Positions 34,421 through 46,859 of a DNA stretch of 64,000 nt are shown here, in pieces. Numbering within the stretch: position 1 is the first letter of the stretch; each line of letters starts with the position of its first letter. A model generated the notes under the pieces. That model was not told the DNA's origin. It saw only the letters and a list, made by a program, of their open reading frames with translations, and made no database searches. A program made the translations under genes and the position numbers. Source of the DNA: Pezizomycotina sp. ARF18 (taxonomy: Eukaryota; Ascomycota); NCBI GenBank assembly GCA_002224055.1, contig AZLU01000030.1, forward strand, positions 186,255 to 250,254, read 5' to 3'.

Positions 34421-36881
34421 TTTGGTGCGAAGCCGAGGTTGGCTGCGTTCAGGTTCCACCTCTGTCGGAAGCGAATAGAATAACAGAAGAGCAAAAGAGA
34501 ATTAGTACGTCTGTTGCTTCTATTCCTTGTAACGTTCAAAACGACACTTAACGCAGAAATCCCTCAATCCCGATAGTGATAGATATATAGCTATATAAAT
34601 ATGAGTGAGAGCTTTGCTTTACCTTCAGCAAATATGGGCAAATGCCTTCCGCCCCTTCTTCATCGTACGGACAAGACATTGCCCAGTTTCTCTTTGCAGC
34701 CTGTTTTGGTCTTGAATCGATATCGCCTTTGCAAGGAAGCAGAATGGATCTCTATAATATACTATGAAATTTGAGAACTTGAATTTTTGCCTGAGAGGAT
34801 ACGGGTTTTCGTATCAGGGCAATCGAGGACTAAAGACTAAAAGTTGATTTTGAAATGGATATATCGAATATGAATTTGAATATTATGACCGAGTCGATCT
34901 GACGGCATGCCAACTGGAAGTGCCTCGCCCTCTTAAACCGAGTAGCTCCTACGTGGCATCCTTGTTCCTAACAAGACGATATAACGCGATCCAGTAAACT
35001 TCCCTTTCACTGCTTTTGTAATATGAAACCTGAATTGAATTGTGACCACTTGAAACCTAACGCTTTTACCAAACAAAGCCTGAACGAATACCAGGTCACG
35101 CTTTCATTAAACTGTCTCTCTAGGCCATACAAGAAAATTGCGATTTTTGATATACACTTCAGTCGCAGAATAGACTTTGAGCCAACTTGGCGGAATCTAA
35201 TTTTTTTTTCCAATGCAAGCCCACGACGTAACAGAAACCCGATCCGGAATCATGGGAAATTCGAAAAGCTTTCTTTCTCTTTTTTTTCTTTCTTTCTTTC
35301 TTTCTTTCTTCCCTTTTTTTCTTTCTTTTTTTTTTTTTTTTTTTCTTTCTTTATTTCTTTATTTCTTTATTTCTTTATTTCTTTTATTATTATGAAAACC
35401 CCTTCAGAATAGTAAGAGAAGTTAAAACATGTCATGGAAATTCTGCAGAGACTAATACATCACTTGAATGAAAGACGCAGGTCATTCATCTTCGTAACGC
35501 TAATAGCGTCGTCTCGGTACACCCGACCCTCCACGACACCTTGTTATAAGCACTGACGACGGCGTTCATACATCCAAAACCGTAACGCCTTTTTCATTTT
35601 TCAACTTCTCTCTATCGGTCCACCGAAACCACCATGTGATCAACCGGAGGCTTTACGATGTTCTCGTGAATAGCCGATGTATCCATTAACTTCGTATTTC
35701 GTCCGTGGAGCTTGGAAGTCAGAAGTACGCGGTCGAGGATTTCATGGGACAAGCGGCGAGCTTGAAATATACGGGGTGCAGCTCGTGCTCACCGGGATGA
35801 ACTGGCTCTTTGGTACGTCGCGGTATAGAGTTTCAACAAGAGGGCCGCATTTCGGTTCCTTTAAGAGAGTAAAAAGCTTTGGAAAGCTGTTGCAGACGTT
35901 TATATCAAGGTAGAGAGTACTCGAAGATATCGAGGAGGAGTTCGTTGGGGAGCGAATCCATGTATTGATGAAAGGCGTCTAATTTTTTTTTTTTTTTTTT
36001 CGCTTGAATTCCGATCCAAATGAAGGAACGCTACATGTCCCTGATAGAAAATCTAATGATGTGACAAACTCTAAATCTGAGGACGTAAATTTCGAGTCTC
36101 GAAAGTTTAACCGGACACCAATGAAATGTATGACGAACTCTAAGACCTTGGAATATTTCTTATTCCGACGCACTCAAGACTAGTTCAAGCTACTTATTTG
36201 TCCAAAAGCCTTTCGTATATTTTCTTTGAGTCTCGTTCAACCTTATAAAAAAAATCCGTTTTCTTCTCGGTCGAAAAGGAATTCATGATTACGAGATTAA
36301 TATTCGCTGAGGAAACGGAGTCCTGGTAGCGACGTTGTAGACACTTTCGCTCCTTCGCCTTCGTATTTGAAGGATTCATGACACGACCAGTTTGACATAC
36401 GAATACCCCAGCCAAACCACGATGAATTAATTTGCTTGAAAGAAATATTGCAAACCCTCCATATTCTCTGCGAGAGGGTATAATCCATTGGGTAATTCAA
36501 TACGTCTCTATCCGAAAATGTACGTGTATAAACTATCGGAATGTGTTCCGGAAGAACGACTCGGCGTGGCAAGACGGTGTAAAACGGTTGATAGCAGTAT
36601 ATTATTAATAAATAGATATATATCCTTATATGGATATTACTCTCATAAAGTTCATGTAAAATCTACCATTAAGGAATTTAAATCATATCGCGGTATGTCG
36701 ACAATATATACTTTGCATTTTTTTTTCTGTCTTTTTTCCCTGGAAGAAAACCGTTATTTTGTTATTTATAAGCTTAATTCGGAGAAATATTACTTGATGT
36801 TGTATTGCGTGCATCGCGGGTCTCACCCTTTCCACGGTAACTGATAACGGCGATTACATTCACAGCCTCTAAAGCTGTCAA

Positions 36882-36913
<32 letters not shown>

Positions 36914-37484
36914 AATGAGCCAAACGCCCTTGACAAATGTGACTCAAAGCTCGGTTCTATCCCTGCATATCGAGCGCTCGTGGCGAAAAGTTTCAGATTA
37001 TCCGACAACCTTGATTCCAAATATGGCGATTTCTCTCGTTGTGTTCGACGTTTCTTCGCTCACTTGCTTTAGAGCTCGATAATTGAACAATGTAAAGCGA
37101 GCATTGGCAGCGGGAGATTCGTCTGTCGTAGCACACTGAGTCTAAAAAAAAAAAAAAGCTTTTCTCCGGATACAAAGGGAAAGAATTGGATAATAATGCC
37201 ACAAAAAGATAATGAAACCTGTTCCGGCATAAAGATCACCTTCCCATGGCTCTTACTACTATTAGGTACTAATACGCCAAACGCGACACCCTTCCGAAAC
37301 CCTTAACCGATGTATTGCCAACCCGACGCAAGTCCTATAAGAGCGCGCAGCGAAAAGTATAGAAGAAAGCATATCGTCCACCAACATTCCCCAAGCACTT
37401 CGAGGTCTTCAAAGAAGAAATCAGTAAATAAACATTAAAAAAAAAGTTTTTTTTGGGAGAAAAAGAATGTTTACCCTATAAACC
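34421..37484. other. Region without supported gene; CTTT repeats
   Basis: There are short frames only. A pyrimidine-rich simple repeat occupies about 35270-35390 (CTTT, then a 20-base T run, then TTTA/CTTT units). A plus-strand frame at 35677-35913 (starting MYPLTSYFVRGAWKSE) has normal composition but no domain. Frames on both strands overlap at 36297-36844 and neither is favoured. Poly(A) runs lie at 36880-36898 and 37144-37157, and a T run at 35983-36000. Confidence 0.45.
35270..35390. repeat. CTTT/TTTA simple repeat with T run
   Basis: This is a continuous polypyrimidine tract of CTTT units, a pure T run of about 20 and alternating TTTA and CTTT units. It is the longest purely pyrimidine-biased tract in the window and makes several artificial Phe/Ser-rich open frames. 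Confidence 0.9.
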
Positions 37485-37724
37485 CTATGCGCGCCCATAA
37501 ACACCAGCCAAGTAATACCGTACCCCACGGAAGGAATTTCCGCAGACTATATCACGGTAAAAACCGCTGTCGTTGTGGGTGTCGAGATAGAGGCCGTAGA
37601 TTACGAGAAATACGCCGGGTAGCGCGTAAAAGTACTCGAAGTACCGCTCGATGCGGCAGTAGTAGCAATTGGACGCCAGGGGATGTGTAAGTGGTTGTAC
37701 CACTTCATCGGCGGCCTTCGTCAT
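37485..37724 (-). CDS. Small CxxC membrane protein, paralog 1
   Basis: The function is unknown. A single frame from the ATG at 37724 reads MTKAADEVVQPLTHPLASN, then CYYC-RIERYFEYFYALPG, then a hydrophobic helix GVFLVIYGLYL, a short polar part with one Cys (IVCGNSF), and YYLAGVYGRA before the TAG at 37485. The C-x-x-C / R-[YF]-F-E / ALPG order and the closing Y-x-LAG-x-[YF]-G are shared with the gene at 38821-39157. The two also share DNA identity around their stop codons (AACCCTATG on the plus strand). The first residues may be preceded by more protein in another frame. The CxxC could bind metal or form a disulfide, which cannot be decided from one motif. About 80 residues are readable without a frame change. 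Confidence 0.5.
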   Translation of the reverse strand: MTKAADEVVQPLTHPLASNCYYCRIERYFEYFYALPGVFLVIYGLYLDTHNDSGFYRDIVCGNSFRGVRYYLAGVYGRA

Positions 37725-38735
37725 CTTTTTCGTATATTGTGATGCTCTCGATGTCTAGTGATGGGAGGAAGGTTTGGATTCTTCGGCCTTTTTTTTTTTT
37801 TCGTCAGGATTGTTTTTTTCCACGTATACGGAATATCTACAGCTTAACGTGAAATGAGCGACCGGGTAAAAAAAAAAAAAAAAAAAAAAATTTTAAAACA
37901 AGTAAAACATGAAAAGCAGACCGGAAGGATTTATCTATATACTTAGAGGGAATAGATAGTATATAGGTAATACTCAAGTAGCTATACAAGCCGTCTCCTG
38001 ATGATTGGCAGTGCAGTGCTTCGAGAAATTCCTCACGTTCAGACGGAAAGTGAGAATTCTGCCAAAATTCGATCCCAATGTAGATTTTGGTACCAGACTG
38101 GAAGGCGCCTGTTCTCCAAATTAAAACACCGCCAAAAATTGAAGAAACATTGAATTTGATTATTCCGGGATTCTAGATTTCTGATTTAAAGGCAGGAGAT
38201 ATGTATTTTATTGCTAGGGAGATTAGCAGAATAGATACAATTGGTAAAGCTTACCGCATTGTAATAATACCGTTATTGTTACTCGTACCTTTTTCTCATC
38301 ATCCCACCCTTTCTGCCTAAATATCTGAAATATATGGATCAATGATCTTCCAGAGCTTAAGCTTTTTTAAAAATCGAAATGTCAATAAAGATGCGCTCTC
38401 GCTAACCAACGAAGCCAGGTCTTTCCTAAGTTTCTAATGAGATATCCCCATTCTTCATGGTCGCAACACCGGCAAGACCGTTCCGCATTTTACATCCCAG
38501 CTATTAGAAAATCAGCCACGTAGCCGGACAATCCGCCATGACTTGATATAATATAGCGCAAACCCAGCGAGTAATTCCACGCACAGCACAAGGAAGATAT
38601 ATATGACCGCATACATCTTCGGAGTGACATTGCTCATGATGCTCATTGACTAGTGTCAAAAACGCCGAGTACAGCGGTTGTGTTAGCTATAATAGCTGGA
38701 GATGATACGATGTTATAACGAAAGGTTTTGTTCCC

Positions 38736-38769
<34 letters not shown>

Positions 38770-38820
38770 GAGAGAGGCAAGATGTGAACGGAGGCATTGA
38801 GCAGAACCTACCCTAAAACC

Positions 38821-39157
38821 CTATGTATTCCCAAACAAATAAGCCAAAGGAGCCCGTACGGCGCTAACAAAACCTATCGCAGACCACGCCTTGTAACGTG
38901 GGTCCGTGCTTGAAAAATGTACATATAATAAGCGCAATGCCGGGAAGAGCGGCGACGTTCTCGAAGAAGCGCTTTCTTGCAGATGTTACATTCGGGCTGG
39001 TAGAGACGTGCGGTGGTTGTACCATCCGCTACGCTGGCGTCGGGCAGTTCGCGGCAGCGAGCTAGTAGTACAGTTTAAATTGTCGAGGCTGATGTACGAC
39101 TGCGTGGGTTGGCCGTGGTGTTGCGGGAGAGGAGGACTTTTCGCTGAAATCCGACAT
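38821..39157 (-). CDS. Small CxxC membrane protein, paralog 2
   Basis: It starts at the ATG at 39157 with MSDFSEKSSSPATPRPTHAV, a Ser/Pro-rich leader like those of the other small membrane proteins of this region. After a frame change come LPDASVADGTTTARLYQPE, then CNICKK and, after another change, RFFENVAALPGIALIICTFF. It ends APLAYLFGNT and a TAG at 38821. The aligned features with paralog 1 are: CxxC; R-[YF]-F-E; ALPG followed by a helix; and a closing aromatic/Gly element. Three frame changes are needed, as in most genes here. No function is known. The two genes lie on the same strand 1.1 kb apart, so they look like a tandem duplication. Confidence 0.5.
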
Positions 39158-41697
39158 GTTTGGGGTTTTGTGACCGTTTTCTTTTTAGGATAGAAGTATA
39201 TCTTTTAGGCTAATTTAAACAAAAAATTGAAATAGTACTCAGGTAATATCGAGGGAATGTGAGCGGAAATCGAAAGGATCTTAGTAGTATATATGTATCA
39301 ATTGCTGGATCTTCGCTGAAACAAATCGTCAAAGCCTAATTAAATAATCCTATGCTTTTATATTATCCTTTAACCTCGCTTCCCTTTTATTCTTGTGAGC
39401 CAAGATGCGGAAGAAAGTAGACGTAACGAAGGCTTCGCATTTTTCGTAAATAAATTCATATTGTACAATTGCACTGTGACACTAATAAATCGGAGGATTG
39501 GAGGATCGCAGAAAGCACGGTATCCTTTCGAACATACGGACACGAACAAAAAAATATCCTGCATTTATGGGTTTTCTATAGATCTATGTGGCACCTGAAT
39601 CATACTTAGATATCTGTGAAGGATTGATTAGAATCTCTTAGTAGTATTATATTTCCAAAGCTTAGAAGGTTAAGCCAGAGTTTGGACTTATATACACAGT
39701 GAACATCTTCTCCGTAATTTTCTCTCGCTGGGAATACTATACCGGCTTCCTGTAATTCATCGTAAGACTTACGGAGCGATTGATAGACTTTCGTATCGCG
39801 TTGTTCATAGCGGACTCATCCACGGGGTCCGGTTGGAAAGATACCAAAAAAAAAAGAAATCCGCAGCCAAGACTTCCCGTTTTTGCCAACGATGCAAACC
39901 CCATCGCTTCCCTCTCCGAGGAGGAGAGGGGATAAAAAAAAAGAAAAAAAAAGAAGGGGCTCTAGATTTCTCAATAAATTAATAAATTTGTAGGTCATTC
40001 TCATCCGCTCTCCGCAAGGAGAACTGACGCGGACCGATTTCAATATCACGACTTCACAGCGCAGCCTCGGGATAGAGTCATACGGGCGTTCATATCGTCT
40101 CAGGAGACCAACGATTTCAGATCATTTCTAGGGCTACCAGCGTGGTTGCCGGTGAGTCTAATTAGTATGAATAACGACTTTGATATCGTCTTCACAGGTA
40201 TAACCAGCACCTATTCAACGCTCCACATATCTCCCGGCCGTAGCTCGAAGCTTGACGCAGCTTGCCTTCGCTGATTGTTTATTTGTGCCTTTGCTTGGCG
40301 TAGAAGCTAGCGTATACAGCTAGCTGGGCCGTTTCGAAATTTTGTACGCGCAATCGGATATCGGAACGGTTTCCCCTACGAGGCTATGAAAGCCCCAGAG
40401 GAATAGAAAATACTAGCATTGGTTACGGTATCATCTTCACACGTGGAAGGATTCTCAGAGAGATAAAAAGTCGATTTACTCGATCGAGAAAAGAAATGGG
40501 TCCCGAGTACGTAACGGAGATATGCGACGTGTCGTAGGTCTGGATACTGGAGACTCATCTCTTTTCACCTACACTTTCTCGCTGGAAACGTTCTACGAAG
40601 CGGGCCTCTTTACTGATACTTCGTTCAGAGAGACGTATAGTCGTCTTTAGTGGTTCCTCTGATTATATGCCAGATCTAAAATATTCCCGAACAAAACCTC
40701 TGGAGGTCTCCTAGGAAATGTTCGCCGAGTCCGTCGAAGTTCGCGATTCTCAAAGTGGGGCTATATACGCAATCTCAGTGACACCCGTTCCAGGTTCTAA
40801 CACGCGAAGCTATAGGGCTCATATTTTTCCGTAACGTTTTACCCCACAGACCGCGCGGCGATATACTCAATATTAACATCATACGAATCACATATTTCCG
40901 ATAGTTTCCGGGGGGGGGGGGGTTAGATATCGATGGTTTATCGGTCGGTAGGTGGGAACTTGGCAGAGCCTTCATGGCCTCGGGGGTTTGATTCCTTTTC
41001 CAGTAGCGAAATTTCAATCCATCCTGGAACGGTTCCACCAACAGTTCTTGACCTGCTCTAATCGTAGAGATTAATATCCTTTTCTGGGGCTCATCCGTTC
41101 AAAGCACAACGGTTGAGACTATAAGACAAGGGGATATCATGGAAGAAAAGAGGATCTGTGGGGCCAGCACCTGTCGTCGTACTGATTACGTGGTCAGAAT
41201 ACGATCAGATCTGTACCTCAGATACGGTTCTCTGAGCAGAAATTACTAAGATTGACCGCAAATATCGCAGGATCAGGAAGGTGAGAAGATGTCTTGGTAT
41301 TTATTTACTCCACGAACAGGTACAATCCTTGTAATTGGACGAGGCTTTATTTTTAATGAGGTAAAATGTAGATATTCGTATACCTGCCGTCGCAATACGA
41401 CGTGTGAGAACGATTGGGCGGTTGATAAGCCCGTGGGCCGTGAATCCAACGGCGGCTCCGTTCGCTTTTTATGTTTAAAAATCCGAATTTTAGTTTTTTC
41501 ACGATGTTCCAGTATTTATATATAATCTAGGCAGCCATGCCTTTTTCCTTCCCAGACCGAAGCCTATTCTCGTGTCAAATTTTCCCTAGACCTACGGAGG
41601 CGACGAACCTGCTGCGCCGAAACGCTTTCTTGACGACCTTTTCACTTTTTGGGTTAGCTTCATGTTCACGGGTTGAACCATCGTATATTCTGCAACA
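39158..41697. other. Region without supported gene
   Basis: Frames on both strands overlap with neither favoured; the best are plus 39395-39598, minus 40376-40558 and minus 40775-41041. A G run of 12 bases lies near 40910-40922. A plus-strand piece at about 40050-40150 (DRVIRAFISSQETNDFRSFL) and one at 40700-40790 (ESVEVRDSQSGAIYAISV) read like protein but could not be linked into a gene. Confidence 0.4.
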
Positions 41698-43496
41698 ATG
41701 ACGAACATCACCGACGACCACGACGACAACCGCCACGATGCGACCGACGAAACGCCGCTTCTCCCGCACTCCCGCTCTTCATCTCCGAAGCAGCAGCCGA
41801 AAATCTTCGGAATACCGAGGCAGCAGTTCATCGTGACGCTTTTAGTAGCCTTACTAGTGGTATGGGCGACTTCGGTTCGTTCCTGCTGGGCGCGCCGACG
41901 GTGCGGATTTACGAGCGATCGCGTGCCGCGACTGGTACCGCAGCACGATCCGGGTTCGATAGACATGATGCCCTGAGTGCCATTCCGGAGGAGAAGTGCA
42001 AGCTCCGCCCGATACAGGACCGCGTGGCGAATGTTAAGGGGTGGGCGCTTATGTTCGATAACATTCCTGGTAAGGAATAAATTTTTACCGAAATTCTACT
42101 CTTACGATCACGATACAATGGAGAAGAATGAAATGGAATATCATTGCTGGATGAAATTTGTTTATTCTGTGTTTCTTGCAGCGATTATCATGGCTCTCCG
42201 ATGGGTGCTTTAGCCGTAAGTCGGACGGAAACCGGCGATGATTTTCAATTACCTGGGATATTTTTGAGCATGTGCTGGCAGTTTTCAGTGTGTAGTATAC
42301 CTAATTTTCCGTGTCGTATATGTGCTCTTAAGCAATGTTTACAGTTCAGCCAATGCTACGTACAATTCCCTTTTCATTCGCTAATTAATTTTCATCTGCA
42401 GGCATACTCGGTCTCGCCTAGAGCTCGTCTGGGCTTCCGCCATGTTTTTCTTCATCGGGGGCGGCAGCCGGTCATCGTCGCCTCCTCCTCTCGTTCTGTC
42501 AGATGTAACGCCGGAGACGAAAGGTAAATCAAACATTCTCCAAGTTAAACAAATCACCGCAGTATAAAAGTGCTAACATTTTTTTTTACAGGATGAGCGC
42601 CTTCCTCCCTCCGCCATGGTCTACGCCTCATGATGATCGCACGCCCGTCGCATCCGTCCTCATGACATAAACGTCTGGTCCCGTCGCCGTCTCCTTCGGC
42701 TTCATTACCACTGGCGTCGTCTTCCTCTTCCTCATGCCGGAAACGAAGACTTCGAAGCTGCGCCTGAAGGTTCTCGCCGCGCTCGCGTCCACGGTGAGGG
42801 TGAAGACGACCTTACCCGGGGACATCAAGAGCGTAATTCACAGACAATTACACCTCGCGAAGATGATGATCGCGTTTATGCTAGAGGATATCAACGTTTC
42901 TAATCCTCGTTATCGCTGCGATGCTGCACAACGTCGGCGTGGACTTCCGCCTCTGTGTTCCTGCAGTACGTCTCGAGCGGTACGGTGGTGGACGATATCG
43001 CAGGCGAATTTCCTGACGTCGCTGCGGGCGGGGTTTGTACTGTTTGTTGCTGGCTGTTTTACCGGGGATTTTCCCACCTGCTGCTCGTGAAACTACGCTA
43101 CCGACCGTCAAAAAGGATTTTCATCTGTCGGATTCTATAATACTACAACACTCGGAACGACGCTCATCGGTATTTCGCCGACGCCTGTGGGTGTAGTCGC
43201 TGGACAAGCCATCGATGCATTGGGCACGGGTTACTCGTCCGCGCTGCGCTCGCTGGCGACGAGTCTTGTCGATCCGCATAATATCGGACGGTTATATAGT
43301 TCCATGGCGATATTCGAGGCAGTAGGATCGATTGTAGCGGGGCCGATGCTGGCGGCGCTGTTCAGGTGGGGTTGAAGTTGGGAGGGGTGTGGCTGGGATA
43401 CCGTTTATTTTCACGGGGTGTTTGTACGGTTCATGGCGTGCTTGACGTTTTTGGTGAAGCCGAAAGCTAGAGAGCTTGCGCACCACGACGGGTAGA
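41698..43496 (+). CDS. MFS transporter
   Basis: This is probably a 12-helix major facilitator superfamily exporter of the plasma or an internal membrane; the substrate is unknown. It starts MTNITDDHDDNRHDATDETP then LLPHSRSS, a typical polar N-terminus. Helix 1 is QFIVTLLVALLVVWATS. The loop has the EEKCKLRPIQ motif of this fungal subgroup (glutamate, Cys, Lys, then a V/I-Q pair). Likely introns are 42070-42181, 42216-42401 and 42524-42591 (the last with TGCTAAC and ACAG). Exon 2 gives IIMAL-PMGALA, the loop 2-3 motif region. Exon 3 gives ELVWASAMFFFIGGG and LSDVTPET. Exon 4 gives GFITTGVVFLFLMPET, then RYGWTISQANFLTSLRAGFV and the C-terminal PVGVVAGQAIDALGTGYSSA, LYSSMAIFEAVGSIVAGPML, then VKPKARELAHHDG before a TAG at 43494-43496. 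About ten frame changes are present. Confidence 0.75.
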
Positions 43497-43802
43497 GAGA
43501 GTCTACGAATCTCTAGGGAGCTGATTTCGGGGTGATATATAGAAGCTCATATCTTCCAGGCTCGAGGTCATCTATGATGGACCATCACACTAGTATCTTA
43601 TCCTGTTTGATGCATGCACTTTTTTTTTATTTTTTTATTAAAGGTGTTATGGGGATATATGGACTCACGGCAGAATCATAATTTAAATCCAACTCCGTAG
43701 CATTCGTAATACATTCTCTCGATCGTGAATAATTGGCGATATATTTCACATGAAAACAAAATAACCTAGCTAAGAACCCTCATTTCCGCGTCCTCTTCTC
43801 CC

Positions 43803-44048
43803 GTGGGTATTTCCACCTCACCCGCCCCTCCAAAATCAACGTCGGCTCCCCTCCCCATCAAATCTCACGATACACCCGCTCACGACAAAAGTCACGACGA
43901 GGATATTTACATCACAAACACTCGGTGGGATGACGGCACGGTAGCAGGCGTTCAGCTTTACAAGAGAAACCTCTCAAGGCAAAAAGGTCCGTACTTGCTT
44001 GTCATGATGCAGGAGCGGACCATCTACAACGGCGGGCAAGCTGCGTAA
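43803..44048 (+). CDS. Possible unknown protein with a diverged copy nearby
   Basis: This is one open frame without a clear ATG (a GTG lies at 43803), starting with a Ser/Pro-rich stretch and followed by KSHDEDIYITNTRWDDGTVA then GVQLYKRNLSRQKG and LLVMMQERTIYNGG. The piece N-T-R-W-D-D-G-T-V has a diverged DNA counterpart near 45750-45790 (CGAAATGGGACGGCACGGT there against GGTGGGATGACGGCACGGT here). This suggests the sequence has been duplicated and is or was coding. No family is recognised. Confidence 0.3.
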   Translation: MGISTSPAPPKSTSAPLPIKSHDTPAHDKSHDEDIYITNTRWDDGTVAGVQLYKRNLSRQKGPYLLVMMQERTIYNGGQAA

Positions 44049-46859
44049 CAAAGGAAAGGCATCTTAAACAAAGGCGGAAGTTTCCAGCGCAGCCCGGATA
44101 ACAGAAAGGGCAGGGCTAGAAGCGGTTGTAGGGCCTGTTGCGGGCAGGTCAGATATACCCATACCTTCCTACGTCATATTATCATCGCAGCTGCACATAC
44201 CGGCTCTCGATCGAGCAATCGCCGCCATAAAGCAAAACCGGATAGACGAGCCTGATAGTCAAAAATAAGCTGCCGAAGTATCCTCCAACAAAATGCTATC
44301 ACTCATATGGCGGAACTGACGAGGATTACTCTTATTATCGACGCCTCCGAAAGCAAGGTTACATATGGACTGTCTAGATTAAAACTCTAGGAATCGTCCT
44401 TCCTTGGCTCCTTTTTCACTCCTCCACCTCGACAACTCCGGTCATTTTTCTATACTATACTACAAAAAAAAAAAAAGAGAGAGAGAGAGAGAGGACTGAT
44501 ATCTACTGCACTACAATTTTATTTTTCCTTTATTTCGAATAGATGTTGAGACAGGGTTAATATGCTATGTATATTTTAGTTGCAATATCCTAAGATGTGT
44601 TCAGTAAACGTAAAATATATACTGTATTATTATTTTAGCTACAGAACATTAAAAAAAAAAAAAAATGATCCTTGATGATAATACCCCGGACAACTCCATC
44701 GTAATACAGTCCACTTTTTAATAGCAAGTATTCCTTCCTTAGATGCTGTCGTGATACTGTAAAAAGCCAAATCGATGATGCCGTAACAATTGCGGTGTCC
44801 GCCCAATATTTTCCATAGAAAAGAAGAAGAAAAATATACGAGAAGAAACGCTCTTCAATCAATAATGCAGTCGCATATGCATATCCGCTCCCAAATCATT
44901 CCCCGTCCTCCGTATTCATCCCTTCTTTCCCATCTTGATCTTGACACGTTACCTTCTTCTCTTCGCCTTAGCAGTATCGACTTCGTTCTCGGCCTCTCCC
45001 TCTCCGTTCCGTTGGCGTTAATGACGTATCGTAACCTTATCGTCGCGCATAGAAAGTGAGACCCTATTGCAAACATAAAATCTGTCCCAGTATTAACGTT
45101 TTCGAACTGAGAGTCGGACGGGGACCTCGAGGTTCTGTTGACGCCCTCAATGGTTACGGTGCGGACGTCGCCTTCGGTGTTGAGGCGCTTTGACGTCTAG
45201 CCTCATCCTCTATTAGTATCCACGTTCTAAGAAAGGAAGAAAGAAAAAAAAGTAGAAGGGAATTTGTTATCCCTTGCTAAGCAACACTGCGGACTCCCCG
45301 TGACAACGACAAAAAAGACCACATTACTCCCGTTCCTCCCATCTCGACTTCACCAACGCGCATAGGAAGGACCCATTTGCTTGTACAAGATTCTTCGATC
45401 AGTCCTGCCTTTTTACCCTTCCAGCCTTAACAGCTGACGCCCAGAGACTGCTTCATCTCAATTCCTTTTCCAGCTCCTTGAGAAGTTCGCGGATCAACAT
45501 CGGTAAAGGGCGGCGACGTAACCCCGTGTGGTAGTAAGTATAGTGGGATAATACGCAGGATGATCATGTCGAGCCTAGTAGAATCCATGACGGCGACTTC
45601 GACTTCGGTTCGGATTCGAGGGTGGAGACGGATTCGGATTTGAGGGCGGAGCGGAAGTAGCAGTGAGAGTCGCTTCTAAACAACGGCCCGCGTTCGCAAC
45701 TGGGATGTTCATCTCGTCATTGGCGCGTTTATCCTCGACGCCGCCGAAACGCGAAATGGGACGGCACGGTGAAAGGTGCTAGTTAATGGAAGGGGAGGAC
45801 CTGAACGAACGCCTTCGAGGTAGTTGACGGGTGATCCTGAACATTTTTAAAGACGTCTACTGTTTCTTAGTAGAGAGTATCGTTAAAGGAGTTTGTTTTT
45901 GGTGACGTAATGACGGGTGAAAATGGTTAGTTAGCAATCTTACTGACGAAAAATTAAGGTCGGCTATTTATCGTGCGCGCCGAAAATGTGGGGTCTTTTT
46001 TTTGCCCTAAGACGGTTTTTACGCCTCTTTTTTTTTTTTTTTTTTTTTTTCCCTCAGCAAGCTGAAAAGCCAACAGGTCTGAGGAATACTTGTACACTAC
46101 GTAAGGTATATTGTAAATTGGCCCTGGTGGCAACCGGCGAAGACGTTATTACGCTTTCAGAACAAGTCTATGAAGCAGTTAAAAAGCGTGACCGTTCTGC
46201 GATATTAGCTATCTTGAATGTTGAGTTATAGTATTCTCATCCTTTCAACGGAAAAGGCTTCAACATCCATTTCATTTGAAACATATGCAATAACGATATC
46301 GAATATGGCAGAAGCGGGAGCAGGCGGCTTAGAATATATAAAGAAGAACAATTACCTAGCTAGGTAGTTATCTACCTTAGTTCATGAAACAGTGCAACGC
46401 CATGGGATAAACAACAACAATTGACGAGTCCGTGCGTTTCTTTCAAGACCTGAATATAAGTATGCAAGGCTCGATACGCAGTAGTGCTTCGTTAAAAAAA
46501 AAAAAAATTCTCCAATCCAGAAAAAAGAAAAGTTCGACAGCTCAAAATCAACAAGTCGTATCAATCACCAAAAAAAAAACTTCGTTACTCCATGATAGGA
46601 TCCAAACACTTATATCCTCGAGAGGATCTCAGCCTCAGTAACTCCGTACCAAAAAGAAGATCCTTTCAAGCGCCGTTGCAAATGTTGAAAACCTCATCTT
46701 TATCGATTCTACATGAGAGGAGTACGAGTTAGCAAGTGTCCCAATACCCAAATTTTTGTTGGGGGGGAATGGAGGGTAGGGTTACTCGCGGCAGTCGCAG
46801 TACATGACGGTACCGCTCAACTTGACCCGATGTCGAATAATTGCCGCAGGCGATCCAAA
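44049..46859. other. Gene-poor region with a diverged copy of the 43.8-kb sequence
   Basis: It holds A/T runs (44463-44476 followed by GA units; 44650-44664; 46028-46051), and two short stretches (about 44330-44390 and 45715-45790) resembling each other and the 43.8-kb frame (a TTATCGACGCCTCC-like word). The T run at 46028 is directly followed by CCCTCAG, an acceptor-like site, with an open plus frame after it to 46231; an exon there is possible. Nothing firm can be called. Confidence 0.4.

Noticed and set aside
35213-35412. Ser/Phe-rich frames
   Set aside because: They are made by the CTTT microsatellite.
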